Positions 22,168 through 31,544 of a DNA stretch of 40,452 bases are shown here, piece by piece. The DNA is from an uncultured Rhodospirillaceae bacterium (GTDB lineage: Bacteria; Pseudomonadota; Alphaproteobacteria; Rhodospirillales; Magnetospirillaceae), in assembly GCA_903899885.1 (NCBI GenBank), contig CAIULK010000242.1, positions 1 through 40,452 of the forward strand, read 5' to 3'. The notes beneath the pieces were generated by a model. That model had not been told where the DNA came from. It made no database searches and saw only the letters and a program-made list of their open reading frames with translations. The first letter of the stretch is position 1. The number at the start of each line of letters is the position of its first letter. Made by a program: the position numbers and the translations under genes.

Positions 22168-23724
22168 CTAAAAATTTCCCCGGCACGCGGTGGAAAACGC
22201 GCCGAGAACATCATCAAGCGTGATGAGATTCACCATGCAGTCGAATTTTTGCTCGTTGAAGCAACAATAATTAAACGCGCCTCGCAGCGTATCCGGGGCT
22301 ATGCCGCTGGCAATGGCCTGATTGATATATTCCGGCAATAAATAATAACATCCCCTGGTGGCGCAATTCGGTTCCAACGCCACACACCGCCAGCCGATTT
22401 TCCCCTTGCGGAAGGGCATACGGTCTTTCGCCGGCACGACCGAGTAAATGCCGATGATATGGATCGAGGTCGCCGCCGCCAACTGGACCGGGCCGCTGTC
22501 GGTCGAGATAAGAACATCGGACATGTCCATCAGCGACAGCGTGCCCTGAAAGCTCAACGCATCCACCGCGCTGGTTATTCCCGCCACGTCCAGGGAATGA
22601 ATGCCGTTCGAACCGCCGATGACGATGACCTGGTGCCCAAGATCCAGCAGGCGTTCGCATAAGGCTTGCCATTTTTCGCGCGGCCACGTCCGGTTGGGAT
22701 CGCCCAAGGCCGGATGCACGAGAACCCGCCGACACGACCCGCTCCGCGACGGCAGAGCGCCAAGGACACCCTCGGCCTCCGCCCGGCCAAGGCTGGCGTC
22801 GAGGACGATCTCCTTCAAGGCGGGGGGCGCGGACAAGCCGAAGTGAGCAAGATACGCATCGATCTGATGTCGGCCGGAGACCCCGAATTGCGCAAGCTGG
22901 AGGTTCGCATGCCGGACCCCACCCGCCGCCGCGAATTCCCGCGTCAGCGCGGCCACGCTTTCCGGACTGGTCAAAACCCCATCGACAAAGGGGCAGGTTT
23001 CCAGCAGGGCGCGGAAGCGTTCACCGGTGGCGACGTAAATCGGCTTTCCCGTCATCGCCTTCAACGCCTTCGCCGCCCCCAACACCATCAACACGTCGCC
23101 GATGCCGTGCTGACGATCCAGGCAAATCGCGCCGACCCCGTCCAGGGACCGCCCATGCCGAAAAGGCTTCACCGCCCGAAGAACGATCCGCGCCCATTGG
23201 ATGACGTTGACGTTGTAACGCGCCTTTTCCGCCAAGGTAACGTTATCGACGGCGCCCGACGACACCTGATCCAGCCAAAACGGGTCCACGAAGAAACCAA
23301 CCTCGGTGGTCTCGAAATCGACTTCGATATATCTCGCGTGAGGGGTATTGGAAGACCCGGAGGCCTGCCATTGCTCGACCACGGCCATGTCGAAGGCCTG
23401 AAAAACATTGGGGACGATCGGACGAACATGCGTCGGCGCGGCAAGAAAATCACCATGCCAGGGATGCGTCGCGTGGATTTCGATCCGGCCGTCTGGCTTG
23501 GCGACCCGGTACAACTCCGCGATGATTTTAAGAAATACGGTCGGATCGCGCCCCACATGTTCCAAAACACGCTTCAGAACGATGACGTCCGCGCAATTCG
23601 ACGCGAGGGGCCACGGCGTATTTTCGAGATCGAAGACAATATCGGGGCAGGCGGCTGGCTCGACATCGATATTGACCCATCCGGGCCGATAATCGCGTCC
23701 GCATCCGAGATTAATATTCACCAC
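22168..23724 (-). CDS. Methyltransferase - GT9 (heptosyltransferase-like) fusion protein
   Basis: This 518-residue protein starts at GTG 23724 with GGAG 7 bp upstream. Residues 1-185 are a class I methyltransferase-like domain (INLGCGRDYRPGWVNIDVEP, then VIVLKRVLEHVGRDP). Residues about 200-480 are a GT9-type GT-B domain: CLDRQHGIGDVLMVLGAAKA at its start, LVHPALGDPNRTWPREKW, then LGHQVIVIGGSNGIHSL, and the donor signature LISTDSGPVQLAAA. GT9 enzymes normally add heptose to lipopolysaccharide core. Family members also occur in protein glycosylation loci, including autotransporter heptosylation. A Cys-rich tail (CATRGCYYLLPE, FNYCCFNEQKFDC) follows. The fusion suggests one polypeptide that adds and caps a sugar. 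It is upstream of, and probably co-transcribed with, the second GT41 gene. Confidence 0.85.
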   Translation of the reverse strand: MVNINLGCGRDYRPGWVNIDVEPAACPDIVFDLENTPWPLASNCADVIVLKRVLEHVGRDPTVFLKIIAELYRVAKPDGRIEIHATHPWHGDFLAAPTHVRPIVPNVFQAFDMAVVEQWQASGSSNTPHARYIEVDFETTEVGFFVDPFWLDQVSSGAVDNVTLAEKARYNVNVIQWARIVLRAVKPFRHGRSLDGVGAICLDRQHGIGDVLMVLGAAKALKAMTGKPIYVATGERFRALLETCPFVDGVLTSPESVAALTREFAAAGGVRHANLQLAQFGVSGRHQIDAYLAHFGLSAPPALKEIVLDASLGRAEAEGVLGALPSRSGSCRRVLVHPALGDPNRTWPREKWQALCERLLDLGHQVIVIGGSNGIHSLDVAGITSAVDALSFQGTLSLMDMSDVLISTDSGPVQLAAATSIHIIGIYSVVPAKDRMPFRKGKIGWRCVALEPNCATRGCYYLLPEYINQAIASGIAPDTLRGAFNYCCFNEQKFDCMVNLITLDDVLGAFSTACRGNF

Positions 23725-23873
23725 CTATCATCTCCACGATGCACGGCCCCGCCGCGCGCAAGGATAGCCCAACTTCCTGCCCCCGAGAAGCGCGGGTTGA
23801 CCCTTCTTTCCGCCGGTTAGTTCGGCTACCATCGCCCAGGCGGCCGACCAAACGGCCGCAGCTTTGGGGGCGA
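23725..23873. promoter_or_regulatory. Divergent promoter region
   Basis: These 149 bp separate two divergent genes and must hold both promoters if each gene is transcribed from here. A TTGACC (23797-23802) on the plus strand is a possible -35, but no convincing -10 follows at 16-18 bp. I mark the region by position and not by a proven motif. Confidence 0.35.
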
Positions 23874-24620
23874 ATGATGCATACCGTTGCCAATCCCGCC
23901 GATGTGCCGTGCAAGATCTGTGAAGGGCCGTCGGGCCTGTTTGGCCTTGTCGATTTCTCGAAGAATTGCGAGGAGATCACCGACATCGCGCTGTCCGGGC
24001 TTCCGGTATATTACCGGCGGTGCCGAAATTGCGGCTTTATTTATACAACGGACTTCGATCATTGGACGGCGGAAGATTGGTCCGCCAACGTCTATAATGA
24101 CGACTATATTACGTTCGACCCGGAATATGTTGAAAAACGGCCGGCTCAAAACGCAAAAATGCTCATCAATACGTTCAAGCCAAGAACGCCACCGGTTCGT
24201 CTTCTCGATTACGGTTCCGGCACCGGTCACCTTGCCAAGATCCTGAACGAGTCCGGCTTTGATGCGGCGGATTTTGATCCGTTTGTCGATCCCAAGGCGC
24301 GTCCGCAAGGGCTCTTCGATGTCGTCACGGCATTCGAGGTGATGGAACACACGCCGACCCCGCTCGACACCCTTCGGGACATTGCGAGTTTTCTGAATCC
24401 GAATGGCGTGATTATTTACTCGACGACGGTGGCGCCCCCCATCATCACGACGGTCGGCGTCGCGTGGAAATACATATCGCCGCGCAATGGGCACGTGTCG
24501 ATCCATACGACGGAATCACTTCAGATCCTGCACTCCCAGGTCGGGCTTAATTTTTCGAGCTTCAGCAACGCCTTCCATATCGGCTTTACGGATTTCGCCG
24601 ACTTTACACGCTTGGTCTGA
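23874..24620 (+). CDS. Zinc-ribbon class I SAM methyltransferase
   Basis: This 248-residue protein begins with a four-Cys knuckle, CKIC near residue 13 and CRNC near residue 48, like the zinc-binding N-terminus of the sugar methyltransferases in deoxysugar clusters. A methyltransferase core follows (VRLLDYGSGTGHLAKILNES, about 106-125; then FDVVTAFEVMEHTPTPLDTL and FLNPNGVIIYSTTV). The family's C-terminal second domain is short here. I start at the ATG at 23874; the ATG at 23877 also fits, and a GGGGG tract just upstream could serve as ribosome site. An open frame extends further upstream but lies opposite the start of the divergent gene. The likely role is C- or O-methylation of a nucleotide-linked sugar. 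Followed 18 bp later by another methyltransferase-like gene. Confidence 0.82.
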   Translation: MMHTVANPADVPCKICEGPSGLFGLVDFSKNCEEITDIALSGLPVYYRRCRNCGFIYTTDFDHWTAEDWSANVYNDDYITFDPEYVEKRPAQNAKMLINTFKPRTPPVRLLDYGSGTGHLAKILNESGFDAADFDPFVDPKARPQGLFDVVTAFEVMEHTPTPLDTLRDIASFLNPNGVIIYSTTVAPPIITTVGVAWKYISPRNGHVSIHTTESLQILHSQVGLNFSSFSNAFHIGFTDFADFTRLV

Positions 24621-24638
24621 ATTCAAGGAGGTGCCGTC

Positions 24639-25502
24639 ATGGATGCGAACGCGCTCGACAAGATGAATTCCTATTTGAACCATATGCACGTGGCCACGCA
24701 TTTGCTGGCGCACTCGACAATTTACACCAACAACAAACGCGCCAGTGATTATGGAAATCCGTTTAATAATTATGGAAAGAAGGCATTCTCGCAGACCGAT
24801 GAAGATGGCCTGACATTCGAGATTGTAAAACGACTTGGGATACAAAAGGGCGTGTTCGCCGAATTCGGGGTCGGCAACGGCTTCGAGAACAATACACTGG
24901 CCCTTGCCGCCGCCAAATGGCGGGGTTTTTGGGTCGGCAATGAGGATCTCGCCTTTAATCCCAACCCCATGGGCGAGGAAAAGGTGAACTTCACCTACAT
25001 ACAGGACTTCATCACGCGCGGAAACGTTCTCGATTTAATCCGGCGCGGGAAGGAAGCCATTTCACGCGATACAATTGATCTTATTTCGATTGATCTCGAT
25101 GGGAATGATATTTATCTCGTTGACGAGATGCTGACAAACGGAATTTTTCCGAAAATATTAATCGTTGAATATAACGCGAAATTCATTCCCCCAATCGATT
25201 GGAAAATCGATTACGACGACAACAACGTTTGGCGGCATGACGACTACATGGGCGCCAGCCTCATGGCGTATTGCAACTTACTTACACAGAACGGCTATTT
25301 TCTTGTTTGCTGCAATTCGTTCAGCGGGTCGAACGCCTTTTTCGTTAAAAACGAATATCGTTCCTTTTTTCCAGACGTTCCCGATGACATCGATCGGCTA
25401 TGGTGTGCCCCCATGTACTTGCCGACGCTGAATTATGGCCACCCCCAATCGGCGCGGGTAATTGAAATCATTTTCCGGGATCTCCACAAGGACGTGGATT
25501 AG
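24639..25502 (+). CDS. FkbM-like methyltransferase-fold protein
   Basis: This 287-residue protein has a textbook ribosome site (AAGGAGGTG). A Rossmann-like motif I (VFAEFGVGNGFENNTLALAA, about 72-91) is followed by LISIDLDGNDIYLVDEML (about 148-165) and ILIVEYNAKF, the order of acidic motifs seen in FkbM-type and related methyltransferases. The rest (YMGASLMAYCNLLTQNGYFL, then CCNSFSGSNAFFVKNEYRSF) is consistent. The gene is markedly AT-richer than its neighbours (many AAT, ATT and TTT codons around 25060-25180), which suggests recent acquisition. It is very likely co-transcribed with the preceding methyltransferase. The target is probably a glycan, but the exact substrate is unknown and SAM binding is inferred. 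Confidence 0.7.
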   Translation: MDANALDKMNSYLNHMHVATHLLAHSTIYTNNKRASDYGNPFNNYGKKAFSQTDEDGLTFEIVKRLGIQKGVFAEFGVGNGFENNTLALAAAKWRGFWVGNEDLAFNPNPMGEEKVNFTYIQDFITRGNVLDLIRRGKEAISRDTIDLISIDLDGNDIYLVDEMLTNGIFPKILIVEYNAKFIPPIDWKIDYDDNNVWRHDDYMGASLMAYCNLLTQNGYFLVCCNSFSGSNAFFVKNEYRSFFPDVPDDIDRLWCAPMYLPTLNYGHPQSARVIEIIFRDLHKDVD

Positions 25503-25525
25503 CCCCCCGCCAGAGCCGTCGTTAA

Positions 25526-26767
25526 ATGACCGTGAGTCCGCCCAACGAGACGGTTTGGCACCGGTCCGAACTGAAACGGATGCGCCTTCTGGCCGGCGGT
25601 CTTTTGGTGGTGATGCTGGCGCTGTTCGGGGTGACGTCGGCGATGGAAACGGCGTGGCCGTGGCTGGCCTATCCGCGGGCCTTCGCCGAATCGGCGATGG
25701 TGGGCGCTTGTGCCGATTGGTTCGCCGTGGTGGCGTTGTTCCGCCACCCACTGGGCCTTCCCATTCCCCATACCGCCATCGTGCCACGCCAACAGAAGCG
25801 GATCGGCGAATCCCTCGGACTGTTCATCGCCAACAACTTCCTTTCTCCGGCCGTGGTGACCGCGCGGCTGGAACGGATCGACGCCGCCGACTGGGCCGCC
25901 CGCTGGCTGAAGAAACCAGACAACGCCAAGTCCGCTGCCGCGACCCTTCAAGGGCTGCTTCCGCCGCTCCGCGACAGGCTGGGTGGGGATCATATCCGCT
26001 CGGGCATATGCAATTTGATCCGCAACCTCACCGATTCGATGCAAGCCGGGCCGACAGCGGCGCGGATGCTGTCGGTGTTGGTGGCGAACGGCTACCACGA
26101 CACGCTTTTTTATCTGGCGATCGACCTGGCGGAGGCTTTTCTGAACGGTCACGGGGACGGCATTCGACAGAAGGTAACCAAATGCAGCCCCCGCTGGATT
26201 CCGGGTTGGATTGACGACACGGTCACCGATGCCTTCCTGACTGAATTTCGCGAATCCTTGGAAGCCGCCCGCGCCGCCAGCCATCCTTGGCGAACGGACT
26301 ACCACGAGGCGATCGACCGCTTCCGTATCCGGCTGGCCGAGGACCCCGGCCTGCGCGATCAATGCGAGCGAGTCAAGGCCGACCTCGTGAACCACACGGT
26401 CACCGGCGGCGGCATCGACTGGTTGGCACGCGAAGTCGAAACGGCATTGACCGCTCCGGGCGGCATTTTATCCGAAGGCCTGGAGCGGGCCCTGCTTGCC
26501 GGGGCGAACTACCTCGACAACGACCCGCACATCCGCGCGATGATCAACCATTGGGCACGCAAGCTGGTCCTCAGCACAGTGATCCCCAACCGCGCCGAGA
26601 TCGGCGCGTTCATCGGCGAGGTTGTCGCGCGGTGGGACACGGCAACCTTGGTCGATAAGCTGGAACTCCAGGTCGGCAAGGATTTGCAATATATCCGGAT
26701 CAACGGCACCCTGGTCGGCGGATTGGCCGGGCTGATCATCTTCACCGTGGCCCGGCTGTTCCATTAA
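25526..26767 (+). CDS. DUF445 family membrane protein
   Basis: This 413-residue protein has one hydrophobic segment near the N-terminus (LLAGGLLVVMLALFGVTSAM, about 21-40) and one at the extreme C-terminus (GTLVGGLAGLIIFTVARLFH). The DUF445 signature follows the first one: AFAESAMVGACADWFAVVAL, FRHPLGLPIPHTAIVPRQQK and RIGESLGLFIANNFL. The long middle is helical. The family includes E. coli YjiN; its molecular function is not established. It marks the return to ordinary chromosomal genes: it is not of the glycosylation type, starts 23 bp after the FkbM-like gene and has no clear Shine-Dalgarno. A GTG at 25538 is a possible alternative start. Confidence 0.88.
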   Translation: MTVSPPNETVWHRSELKRMRLLAGGLLVVMLALFGVTSAMETAWPWLAYPRAFAESAMVGACADWFAVVALFRHPLGLPIPHTAIVPRQQKRIGESLGLFIANNFLSPAVVTARLERIDAADWAARWLKKPDNAKSAAATLQGLLPPLRDRLGGDHIRSGICNLIRNLTDSMQAGPTAARMLSVLVANGYHDTLFYLAIDLAEAFLNGHGDGIRQKVTKCSPRWIPGWIDDTVTDAFLTEFRESLEAARAASHPWRTDYHEAIDRFRIRLAEDPGLRDQCERVKADLVNHTVTGGGIDWLAREVETALTAPGGILSEGLERALLAGANYLDNDPHIRAMINHWARKLVLSTVIPNRAEIGAFIGEVVARWDTATLVDKLELQVGKDLQYIRINGTLVGGLAGLIIFTVARLFH

Positions 26768-26782
26768 GGGCCGACATCGCCC

Positions 26783-27028
26783 TCAACCTTCGTTGGCCGG
26801 GACCGATCCCAAACGCAGCAGATAGACCGGCTCGTCGTAATCGCCCAGTTCCGGATCGGCGGTTTGGCGGACGACATCGACCCCGGCGACGGAGCCGCCG
26901 TCCATCATGCGTTGGGCGCGCTGGGTGGCTTGCGGCTCGGTCTTGCACGCGATCGGGGGCTGCGCCTTCAGTCCGCCCCTTTTGCCGGTGATGTAGGGCT
27001 GACAAATAAACAGGGTTTCCTTGGCCAT
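26783..27028 (-). CDS. Small conserved-looking protein of unknown function
   Basis: This 81-residue protein has a ribosome site GAGGA before ATG 27028. It reads MAKETLFICQPYITGKRGGL, then a basic and polar middle (CKTEPQATQRAQRMMDGG) and an acidic end (DPELGDYDEPVYLLRLGSVP). No signal peptide or membrane segment is visible. The start is 7 bp after the stop of the upstream gene, so it is the last gene of the lpxC-side run. I do not recognise the family. The balanced composition and the ribosome site argue that it is real. Confidence 0.65.
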   Translation of the reverse strand: MAKETLFICQPYITGKRGGLKAQPPIACKTEPQATQRAQRMMDGGSVAGVDVVRQTADPELGDYDEPVYLLRLGSVPANEG

Positions 27029-27035
27029 GCCGTCC

Positions 27036-27458
27036 TCATTCGCGGGGTGACCAGGACAGGCTTGCCCCGGCGTCGTTGCCGCGGCACAACTCGGCCAGCG
27101 ACGAGGCAGTCAGACGCGGCAGCAGCACGCCGTTGACCGTGATCGGTCCCTGGCGGCCCAGAACCCAGCCGACCTCGTTGCAGGAATTGGCGGGAACCCC
27201 TTCGGCGACCACCGCCCTGCCGTCGCGTCGAAGCTCGCCACCGAAGACGTGCGGCGAGACGATCACGCCCCCGGCGGCATCTTGCATCTGGTGCAACAGA
27301 ACATCGTTGGGATTGGGGGCCGAGTTACAGCCGCGCAGGCCCGCGAAGACACAACCGGCCACCGCGACAACCGCGAACACCAGCGCCCAGGTGTGGTGCT
27401 TGCGCCGCCGCGCGGTTTTATGCGGCGGATGAGGGTTAGGCGCTGCGTGCGTCGTCAC
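27036..27458 (-). CDS. Single-pass membrane protein, pilin-like ectodomain
   Basis: The protein has about 140 residues from the GTG at 27458. A GTG at 27476 would add six residues. Either start overlaps the end of lpxC (23 or 41 bp). A basic N-terminus (KTARRRKHH) is followed by a membrane anchor ([19 protein letters not shown], about 29-47) and an outside domain. Within it, [27 protein letters not shown] and [10 protein letters not shown] contain two cysteines that could form a disulfide. This resembles the C-terminal domain of PilS-type type IV pilins, but the normal prepilin cleavage site is not seen. The pilin likeness is only an impression. No known link to lipid A or division. Confidence 0.5.
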   Translation of the reverse strand: MTTHAAPNPHPPHKTARRRKHHTWALVFAVVAVAGCVFAGLRGCNSAPNPNDVLLHQMQDAAGGVIVSPHVFGGELRRDGRAVVAEGVPANSCNEVGWVLGRQGPITVNGVLLPRLTASSLAELCRGNDAGASLSWSPRE

Positions 27459-28380
27459 GCGAGACCGGACCGACACCCGCCATCGCCCGCGCCGCCGAGG
27501 CGGGAACCACCGCCCAGGCCGACGCGTCGGCGAACAGGGTGCGCAGCAAACGGTTGGTCAATGCATGGCCCGAGCGGCAGCCGTGAAAGGCGCCCTCGAC
27601 CGGCATGCCGGCCAGGAACAGGTCGCCGACCGCATCCAAAATCTTGTGGCGGACGAATTCGTCGCCGTAGCGCAGCCCATCCTCGTTCAGCACGCGGGTG
27701 CCGGTGGCATCGATCACCACGGCGTTGTCGAGCGAACCGCCCCGCGCCAAACCGGCCGCCCGCAAGCGGGCGACGTCTTGCTCGAAGCCGAAGGTGCGCG
27801 CCCGCGCGATTTCCGCCCGGAACACCCCCCGGTCCAACCCGACCGAAAGTTCTTGCCGCGAAATGGCGTCGCAGCCAAAATCGATTTCGAACGACACCGA
27901 AAAGCCCGAGCCCGGCATCAGAGTGGCGCTGGCCCCGCCCTCTTGCACGCTGACCGGGCGAAGGATCCGCAGCGCCATGCGGACCGCCGACAGCTCGATC
28001 ACGCCCGCGCATTCGATCAAAAACAGGAACGGCGCCGCCGATCCGTCCATCACCGGCACTTCCGGGCCGTTGATTTCGATCAGGCAGTTGTCGATCCCCA
28101 TCCCGGCCAAGGCGGCCATCAGATGTTCGACGGTGCCGACCGAAATGCCGTTCACGCCGGTCAGGCTGGTGTTCATCCGGGTGTCGCCGACTTGATCCCA
28201 GCGGGCGGGAATGACCGCCCCTTTACCCGCGATGTCGGTACGGCGGAAACGAATGCCGGTATCGGCTTCGGCCGGATGCAGGACCATGGTGATCTTGGCG
28301 CCCGAATGCAAGCCGACGCCCGAGCAACCGATCGCGGTTTTCAGCGTGCGTTGCCGTATGATCGCCGTTTGTTGTGTCAC
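27436..28380 (-). CDS. lpxC: UDP-3-O-acyl-N-acetylglucosamine deacetylase
   Basis: LpxC catalyses the committed, zinc-dependent step of lipid A synthesis in the cytoplasm. I start it at GTG 28380, giving 314 residues, close to the usual 305; an ATG at 28455 would add 25 residues with no match to the family. Visible motifs are [16 protein letters not shown] at the N-terminus, [13 protein letters not shown] with the zinc His near residue 86, [24 protein letters not shown] with the second His and Asp ligands, and [17 protein letters not shown] with the catalytic His near the C-terminus. lpxC next to ftsZ is the standard proteobacterial arrangement, but here a chemoreceptor gene lies between the two. 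Confidence 0.95.
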   Translation of the reverse strand: MTQQTAIIRQRTLKTAIGCSGVGLHSGAKITMVLHPAEADTGIRFRRTDIAGKGAVIPARWDQVGDTRMNTSLTGVNGISVGTVEHLMAALAGMGIDNCLIEINGPEVPVMDGSAAPFLFLIECAGVIELSAVRMALRILRPVSVQEGGASATLMPGSGFSVSFEIDFGCDAISRQELSVGLDRGVFRAEIARARTFGFEQDVARLRAAGLARGGSLDNAVVIDATGTRVLNEDGLRYGDEFVRHKILDAVGDLFLAGMPVEGAFHGCRSGHALTNRLLRTLFADASAWAVVPASAARAMAGVGPVSRDDARSA

Positions 28381-28483
28381 CTGATGCCCCCGCCGCTTTC
28401 CCACTCCGGATGCTGCTGGTGTATCAGCCGCGCGCCCACCCCTCAAATCAATCATTGTTTCCGATTGTTACGGCCCGGCGTTC

Positions 28484-29821
28484 TCACATTGCCTCCACGA
28501 TCGCGCGGGTTTCTTCAAGGCCCGTGACGATGGCGATCGAGGCGGCCTTCAAATCAGCGTATTTCGCCTTGGCTTGTTCCTCGGCGTCCAGCCCGCCGCT
28601 GCATCGCAGGTCCACGATCTCGTGCAATAGTTCATGAAGCCGGACATGCGGCGCCTCCAGCGCGCGCATCGGCGCCAGCGCGCGCAAATCGGCCCAGGCG
28701 TCGGAGTAATATGATTTGCCCAGCACACAGCCGGTGTGAGACCCGGCGTCTTCCGGCGACAATTGGATCAGACCGTCTAGGAAGGCACGGACCCGCAGAA
28801 CCCACAGCCGATGGGCGACGATCGCCAGATCGATCGAGGTCGTCCGTTGGTCGCCGCCCGCCAGGACGTATGCCGCCCCCAGCGATCGCGACATCGCCCC
28901 AATATTGTCCGCCAGGACCGACGACAACTGGCACAAACCGGTCATCTCGTGCCCGATGATGCCGGTCTTGCCGACCACTTCGTCAAGGGAGCGATCGACC
29001 TCGTCGGTCGCCTCGGCCTGTTCTTGTACCGCCGCCGCGCTGGATTCGGCCGACTCCCCGATGACATCCATGCGCCGGCACGTCTGTTCGAAGGTCGTCT
29101 CGGCCTCGGCGACCTTAGCGGCCACGGTTTCGATCGCCGCCAGGGCAACCCCCTCGACGGTGGCGATCACGTCGCCGACCTGGCCCTGCAACCGCTCGAC
29201 CACCCCGTGGATTTCCACGGTTTGCCGCCGCGTGTCCAAGGCCAGTTTCTTGACCTCGCCCGCCACCACGGCAAAGCCCTTGCCCGCCTCGCCGGCCCGG
29301 GCCGCCTCGATCGTCGCATTCAGGGCCAACAAATTGGTTTGTCCGGCGATGGCATCGATTTGCGCCGAGATATGATCGATCACCCCGGTCTGTTCACGAA
29401 GCGCCGCCAGAACCGGCGACACTTGGGTGCTAAAAATGGCGATCAAATCGCCCATTTTGGCCGAGGCCTCTTCCATTACCCGCCTGCCATCGCGGCTGGC
29501 TTGTTCCGCCTCGCGGGCCGCCGTCACGGTGACCTGGGCGTTGCGCGCCACCTCGGTGTGCGAGGTCGCCAATTCGTGCACCGCCGCCGCCACGGCGCCG
29601 GTATTTTCGGTCAGTTGCCGCTCTTGACCCTCGACCTGCTCGACATGCCACAACAGTTTGACCAAGCTCCCGGCATTCGCGGCAAGCGACGCCAAGGCCG
29701 TCGCGATGACCGACGTGACCGGAGTGGACGGGACGGACGGGCTTTCAACCGCTACCCCGGCGTCGGCGACAGGCGGTTCCCGCCGGATTTCGTCCCGGCG
29801 CGACGACTTCGACAGGAACAT
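28484..29821 (-). CDS. Soluble methyl-accepting chemotaxis protein with C-terminal CZB zinc domain
   Basis: This 445-residue protein has no membrane segment and no periplasmic sensor, so it is cytoplasmic. Residues about 60-310 are the coiled-coil signalling domain, with the receptor tip [20 protein letters not shown], then [20 protein letters not shown] (about 155-194), that contacts CheA and CheW. Residues about 330-410 are a chemoreceptor zinc-binding (CZB) domain with the 3His/1Cys pattern: AHRLW (His337), GCVLGKSYY (Cys365) and [12 protein letters not shown] (His392 and His396 or His400). CZB receptors respond to zinc or to oxidants such as hypochlorite. The gene is flanked by the ftsZ terminator and its own promoter, so it is transcribed apart from the dcw cluster and may read through to lpxC, 103 bp downstream. 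Confidence 0.92.
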   Translation of the reverse strand: MFLSKSSRRDEIRREPPVADAGVAVESPSVPSTPVTSVIATALASLAANAGSLVKLLWHVEQVEGQERQLTENTGAVAAAVHELATSHTEVARNAQVTVTAAREAEQASRDGRRVMEEASAKMGDLIAIFSTQVSPVLAALREQTGVIDHISAQIDAIAGQTNLLALNATIEAARAGEAGKGFAVVAGEVKKLALDTRRQTVEIHGVVERLQGQVGDVIATVEGVALAAIETVAAKVAEAETTFEQTCRRMDVIGESAESSAAAVQEQAEATDEVDRSLDEVVGKTGIIGHEMTGLCQLSSVLADNIGAMSRSLGAAYVLAGGDQRTTSIDLAIVAHRLWVLRVRAFLDGLIQLSPEDAGSHTGCVLGKSYYSDAWADLRALAPMRALEAPHVRLHELLHEIVDLRCSGGLDAEEQAKAKYADLKAASIAIVTGLEETRAIVEAM

Positions 29822-29835
29822 GGCGCCCCCCGATA

Positions 29836-29884
29836 TATAAAATTTTATAGGTTTTTAGTATAATCCATTCCACTTTCGGGTCAA
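29836..29884 (-). promoter_or_regulatory. Promoter of the chemoreceptor gene, with AT palindrome
   Basis: On the minus strand TTGACC (29884-29879) and TATACT (29862-29857) are spaced 16 bp. Just downstream lies a perfect 14-bp palindrome, TATAAAATTTTATA (29836-29849), between the expected transcription start and the ribosome site (GGGGGG, about 3-4 bp from the ATG at 29821). The palindrome is well placed for a repressor, but the factor is unknown. Confidence 0.55.
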
Positions 29885-29905
29885 TTATCCCAACACATGG
29901 GGGAC

Positions 29906-29934
29906 AAAAAAAGGGCCCGGCATGCACCGGGCCC
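29906..29934 (-). terminator. Rho-independent terminator after ftsZ
   Basis: On the minus strand an 8-bp perfect stem, GGGCCCGG / CCGGGCCC (29934-29927 and 29920-29913), with loop TGCATG is followed by TTTTTTT (29912-29906). It lies 42 bp after the ftsZ stop and closes the dcw transcript. Confidence 0.9.
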
Positions 29935-29975
29935 CAAGTCTAAAACTCATTAAAGCGCGAAGAATAAAGCGTTTT

Positions 29976-31499
29976 TTAGTTCGCCTGACGGCGCAAGAAG
30001 GCCGGAATATCCATTTCGTTCTGCCCGGCGGTTTCGCGGCGGGTATCGACGGTATTCAAGCGAAGCTGGCCCTGGCCCGCGTCCTCACGCGGGGCGTGGG
30101 CGCGCGGCGGCGCGGCCGGGCGCGCCTTGGCGGGACCCGCCCCCATCATATTGCGCATCGCGCCGACAAACCCAGGGCTGGCCTGGGGGGCGGGCGGCGC
30201 GTATTGCGGCTGTTCCTGGGCCTGGGGCAGCGGCGCCCGTTCGGCGATCTGGGTCAAGGTACGGGCGATATCACCCATGTCGTGATCCTGGGGATGACGC
30301 GCGGGCTGCGGACGGCTCAAGGACGGCTCGACCCGGTGATGATCGTCGTAATCGGCCTCGGGGTTGGCGGGAGCCGGGGGAATGCGCTGCGCCGGGGCGG
30401 GCGGCGGAGCGAACTGGGCTTGCGGGCGGACCACCGGGTGAACCATCTGCGACGGACGGGCCGGGGCGGCCGGGATCGCCTGATTGGCGGGCTGCGGAAT
30501 TTCCACCGACACGGGCGGCTGCGCCCGCTGCGCCTGCTCGCCGCCAATGCCGGTGGCGACCACCGACACCCGCACGCGGCCGGTGAGTTTTTCGTCGAAG
30601 GTCGAGCCGAAGATGATGTTGGCGTCGGAATCGACCTCGGAGCGGATGCGGTTGGCGGCTTCATCGACCTCGAACAGGGTCATGTCCAGGCCGCCCGTGA
30701 TGCTGATCAAAACACCCTTGGCGCCCTTCATCGAGGTGTCGTCGAGCAGCGGGTTCGAGATCGCCGCCTCGGCCGCCTCAATGGCGCGCTTGTCGCCCTC
30801 GGCCTCGCCGGTGCCCATCATCGCCTTGCCCATTTCGGCCATCACGGTGCGGATGTCGGCGAAATCCAGGTTGATCAAACCCGGCATGATCATCAGATCG
30901 GTGACGCCGCGCACGCCCGAATGCAGCACGTCGTCGGCCATCTTGAAGGCGTCGGCGAAGGTGGTGCGCTCGGTGGCGATGCGGAACAGGTTCTGGTTGG
31001 GAATGACCAGCAGGGTATCGACGTACTGGCTCATTTCCTCGATGCCCGCCTCGGCGGTGCGCATGCGGTGCGCGCCTTCGAAGTGGAAGGGCTTGGTGAC
31101 CACGCCGACGGTCAGCAGACCCAGCTTCTTGGCGGTCTGGGCGATCACCGGGGCAGCCCCCGTGCCGGTGCCGCCGCCCATTCCGGCGGTGATGAACACC
31201 ATGTTCGACCCGGCCAGCATGGCATGCAGGTCTTCCAGGCTTTCCTCGGCGGCGTTACGGCCGACCTCGGGTTTCGAGCCGGCCCCCAGGCCTTGGGTGA
31301 CCACCGCGCCCAATTGGATGCGCCGTTCCGTGCGGGACAGCGACAGGGCTTGCGCGTCGGTGTTGGCGACGATGAACTCGACGCCCTGCAATTCGGACCG
31401 GATCATGTTGTTGACCGCGTTGCCGCCGGCGCCGCCGACGCCGACCACGGTGATCCGGGGCTTCAAGTCCGAGGGCGAACCCGGAAGAAAGTTAATCAT
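29976..31499 (-). CDS. ftsZ: Cell division GTPase FtsZ
   Basis: This 507-residue tubulin homologue forms the division ring on the inner face of the membrane. The GTPase core (residues about 1-320) begins [18 protein letters not shown] and has the tubulin signature [10 protein letters not shown] and the T7-loop region [12 protein letters not shown] long Pro/Ala/Gln-rich linker (about 330-485) follows, typical of alphaproteobacteria. The conserved C-terminal peptide is DIPAFLRRQ, which binds FtsA and other partners. A strong ribosome site (GGAGGG) precedes the ATG. ftsZ is 45 bp behind ftsA and is the last gene before the terminator. No unusual residues seen. Confidence 0.98.
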   Translation of the reverse strand: MINFLPGSPSDLKPRITVVGVGGAGGNAVNNMIRSELQGVEFIVANTDAQALSLSRTERRIQLGAVVTQGLGAGSKPEVGRNAAEESLEDLHAMLAGSNMVFITAGMGGGTGTGAAPVIAQTAKKLGLLTVGVVTKPFHFEGAHRMRTAEAGIEEMSQYVDTLLVIPNQNLFRIATERTTFADAFKMADDVLHSGVRGVTDLMIMPGLINLDFADIRTVMAEMGKAMMGTGEAEGDKRAIEAAEAAISNPLLDDTSMKGAKGVLISITGGLDMTLFEVDEAANRIRSEVDSDANIIFGSTFDEKLTGRVRVSVVATGIGGEQAQRAQPPVSVEIPQPANQAIPAAPARPSQMVHPVVRPQAQFAPPPAPAQRIPPAPANPEADYDDHHRVEPSLSRPQPARHPQDHDMGDIARTLTQIAERAPLPQAQEQPQYAPPAPQASPGFVGAMRNMMGAGPAKARPAAPPRAHAPREDAGQGQLRLNTVDTRRETAGQNEMDIPAFLRRQAN

Positions 31500-31544
31500 G
31501 GAACCCTCCGCGCTTTGACCGCTGTTTTTCGCGGCCGTTGAAAA

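Noticed and set aside
24516-24845. Minus-strand frame across the junction of the two methyltransferase genes
   Set aside because: Antisense to two coding genes, with no ribosome site or recognisable domain.
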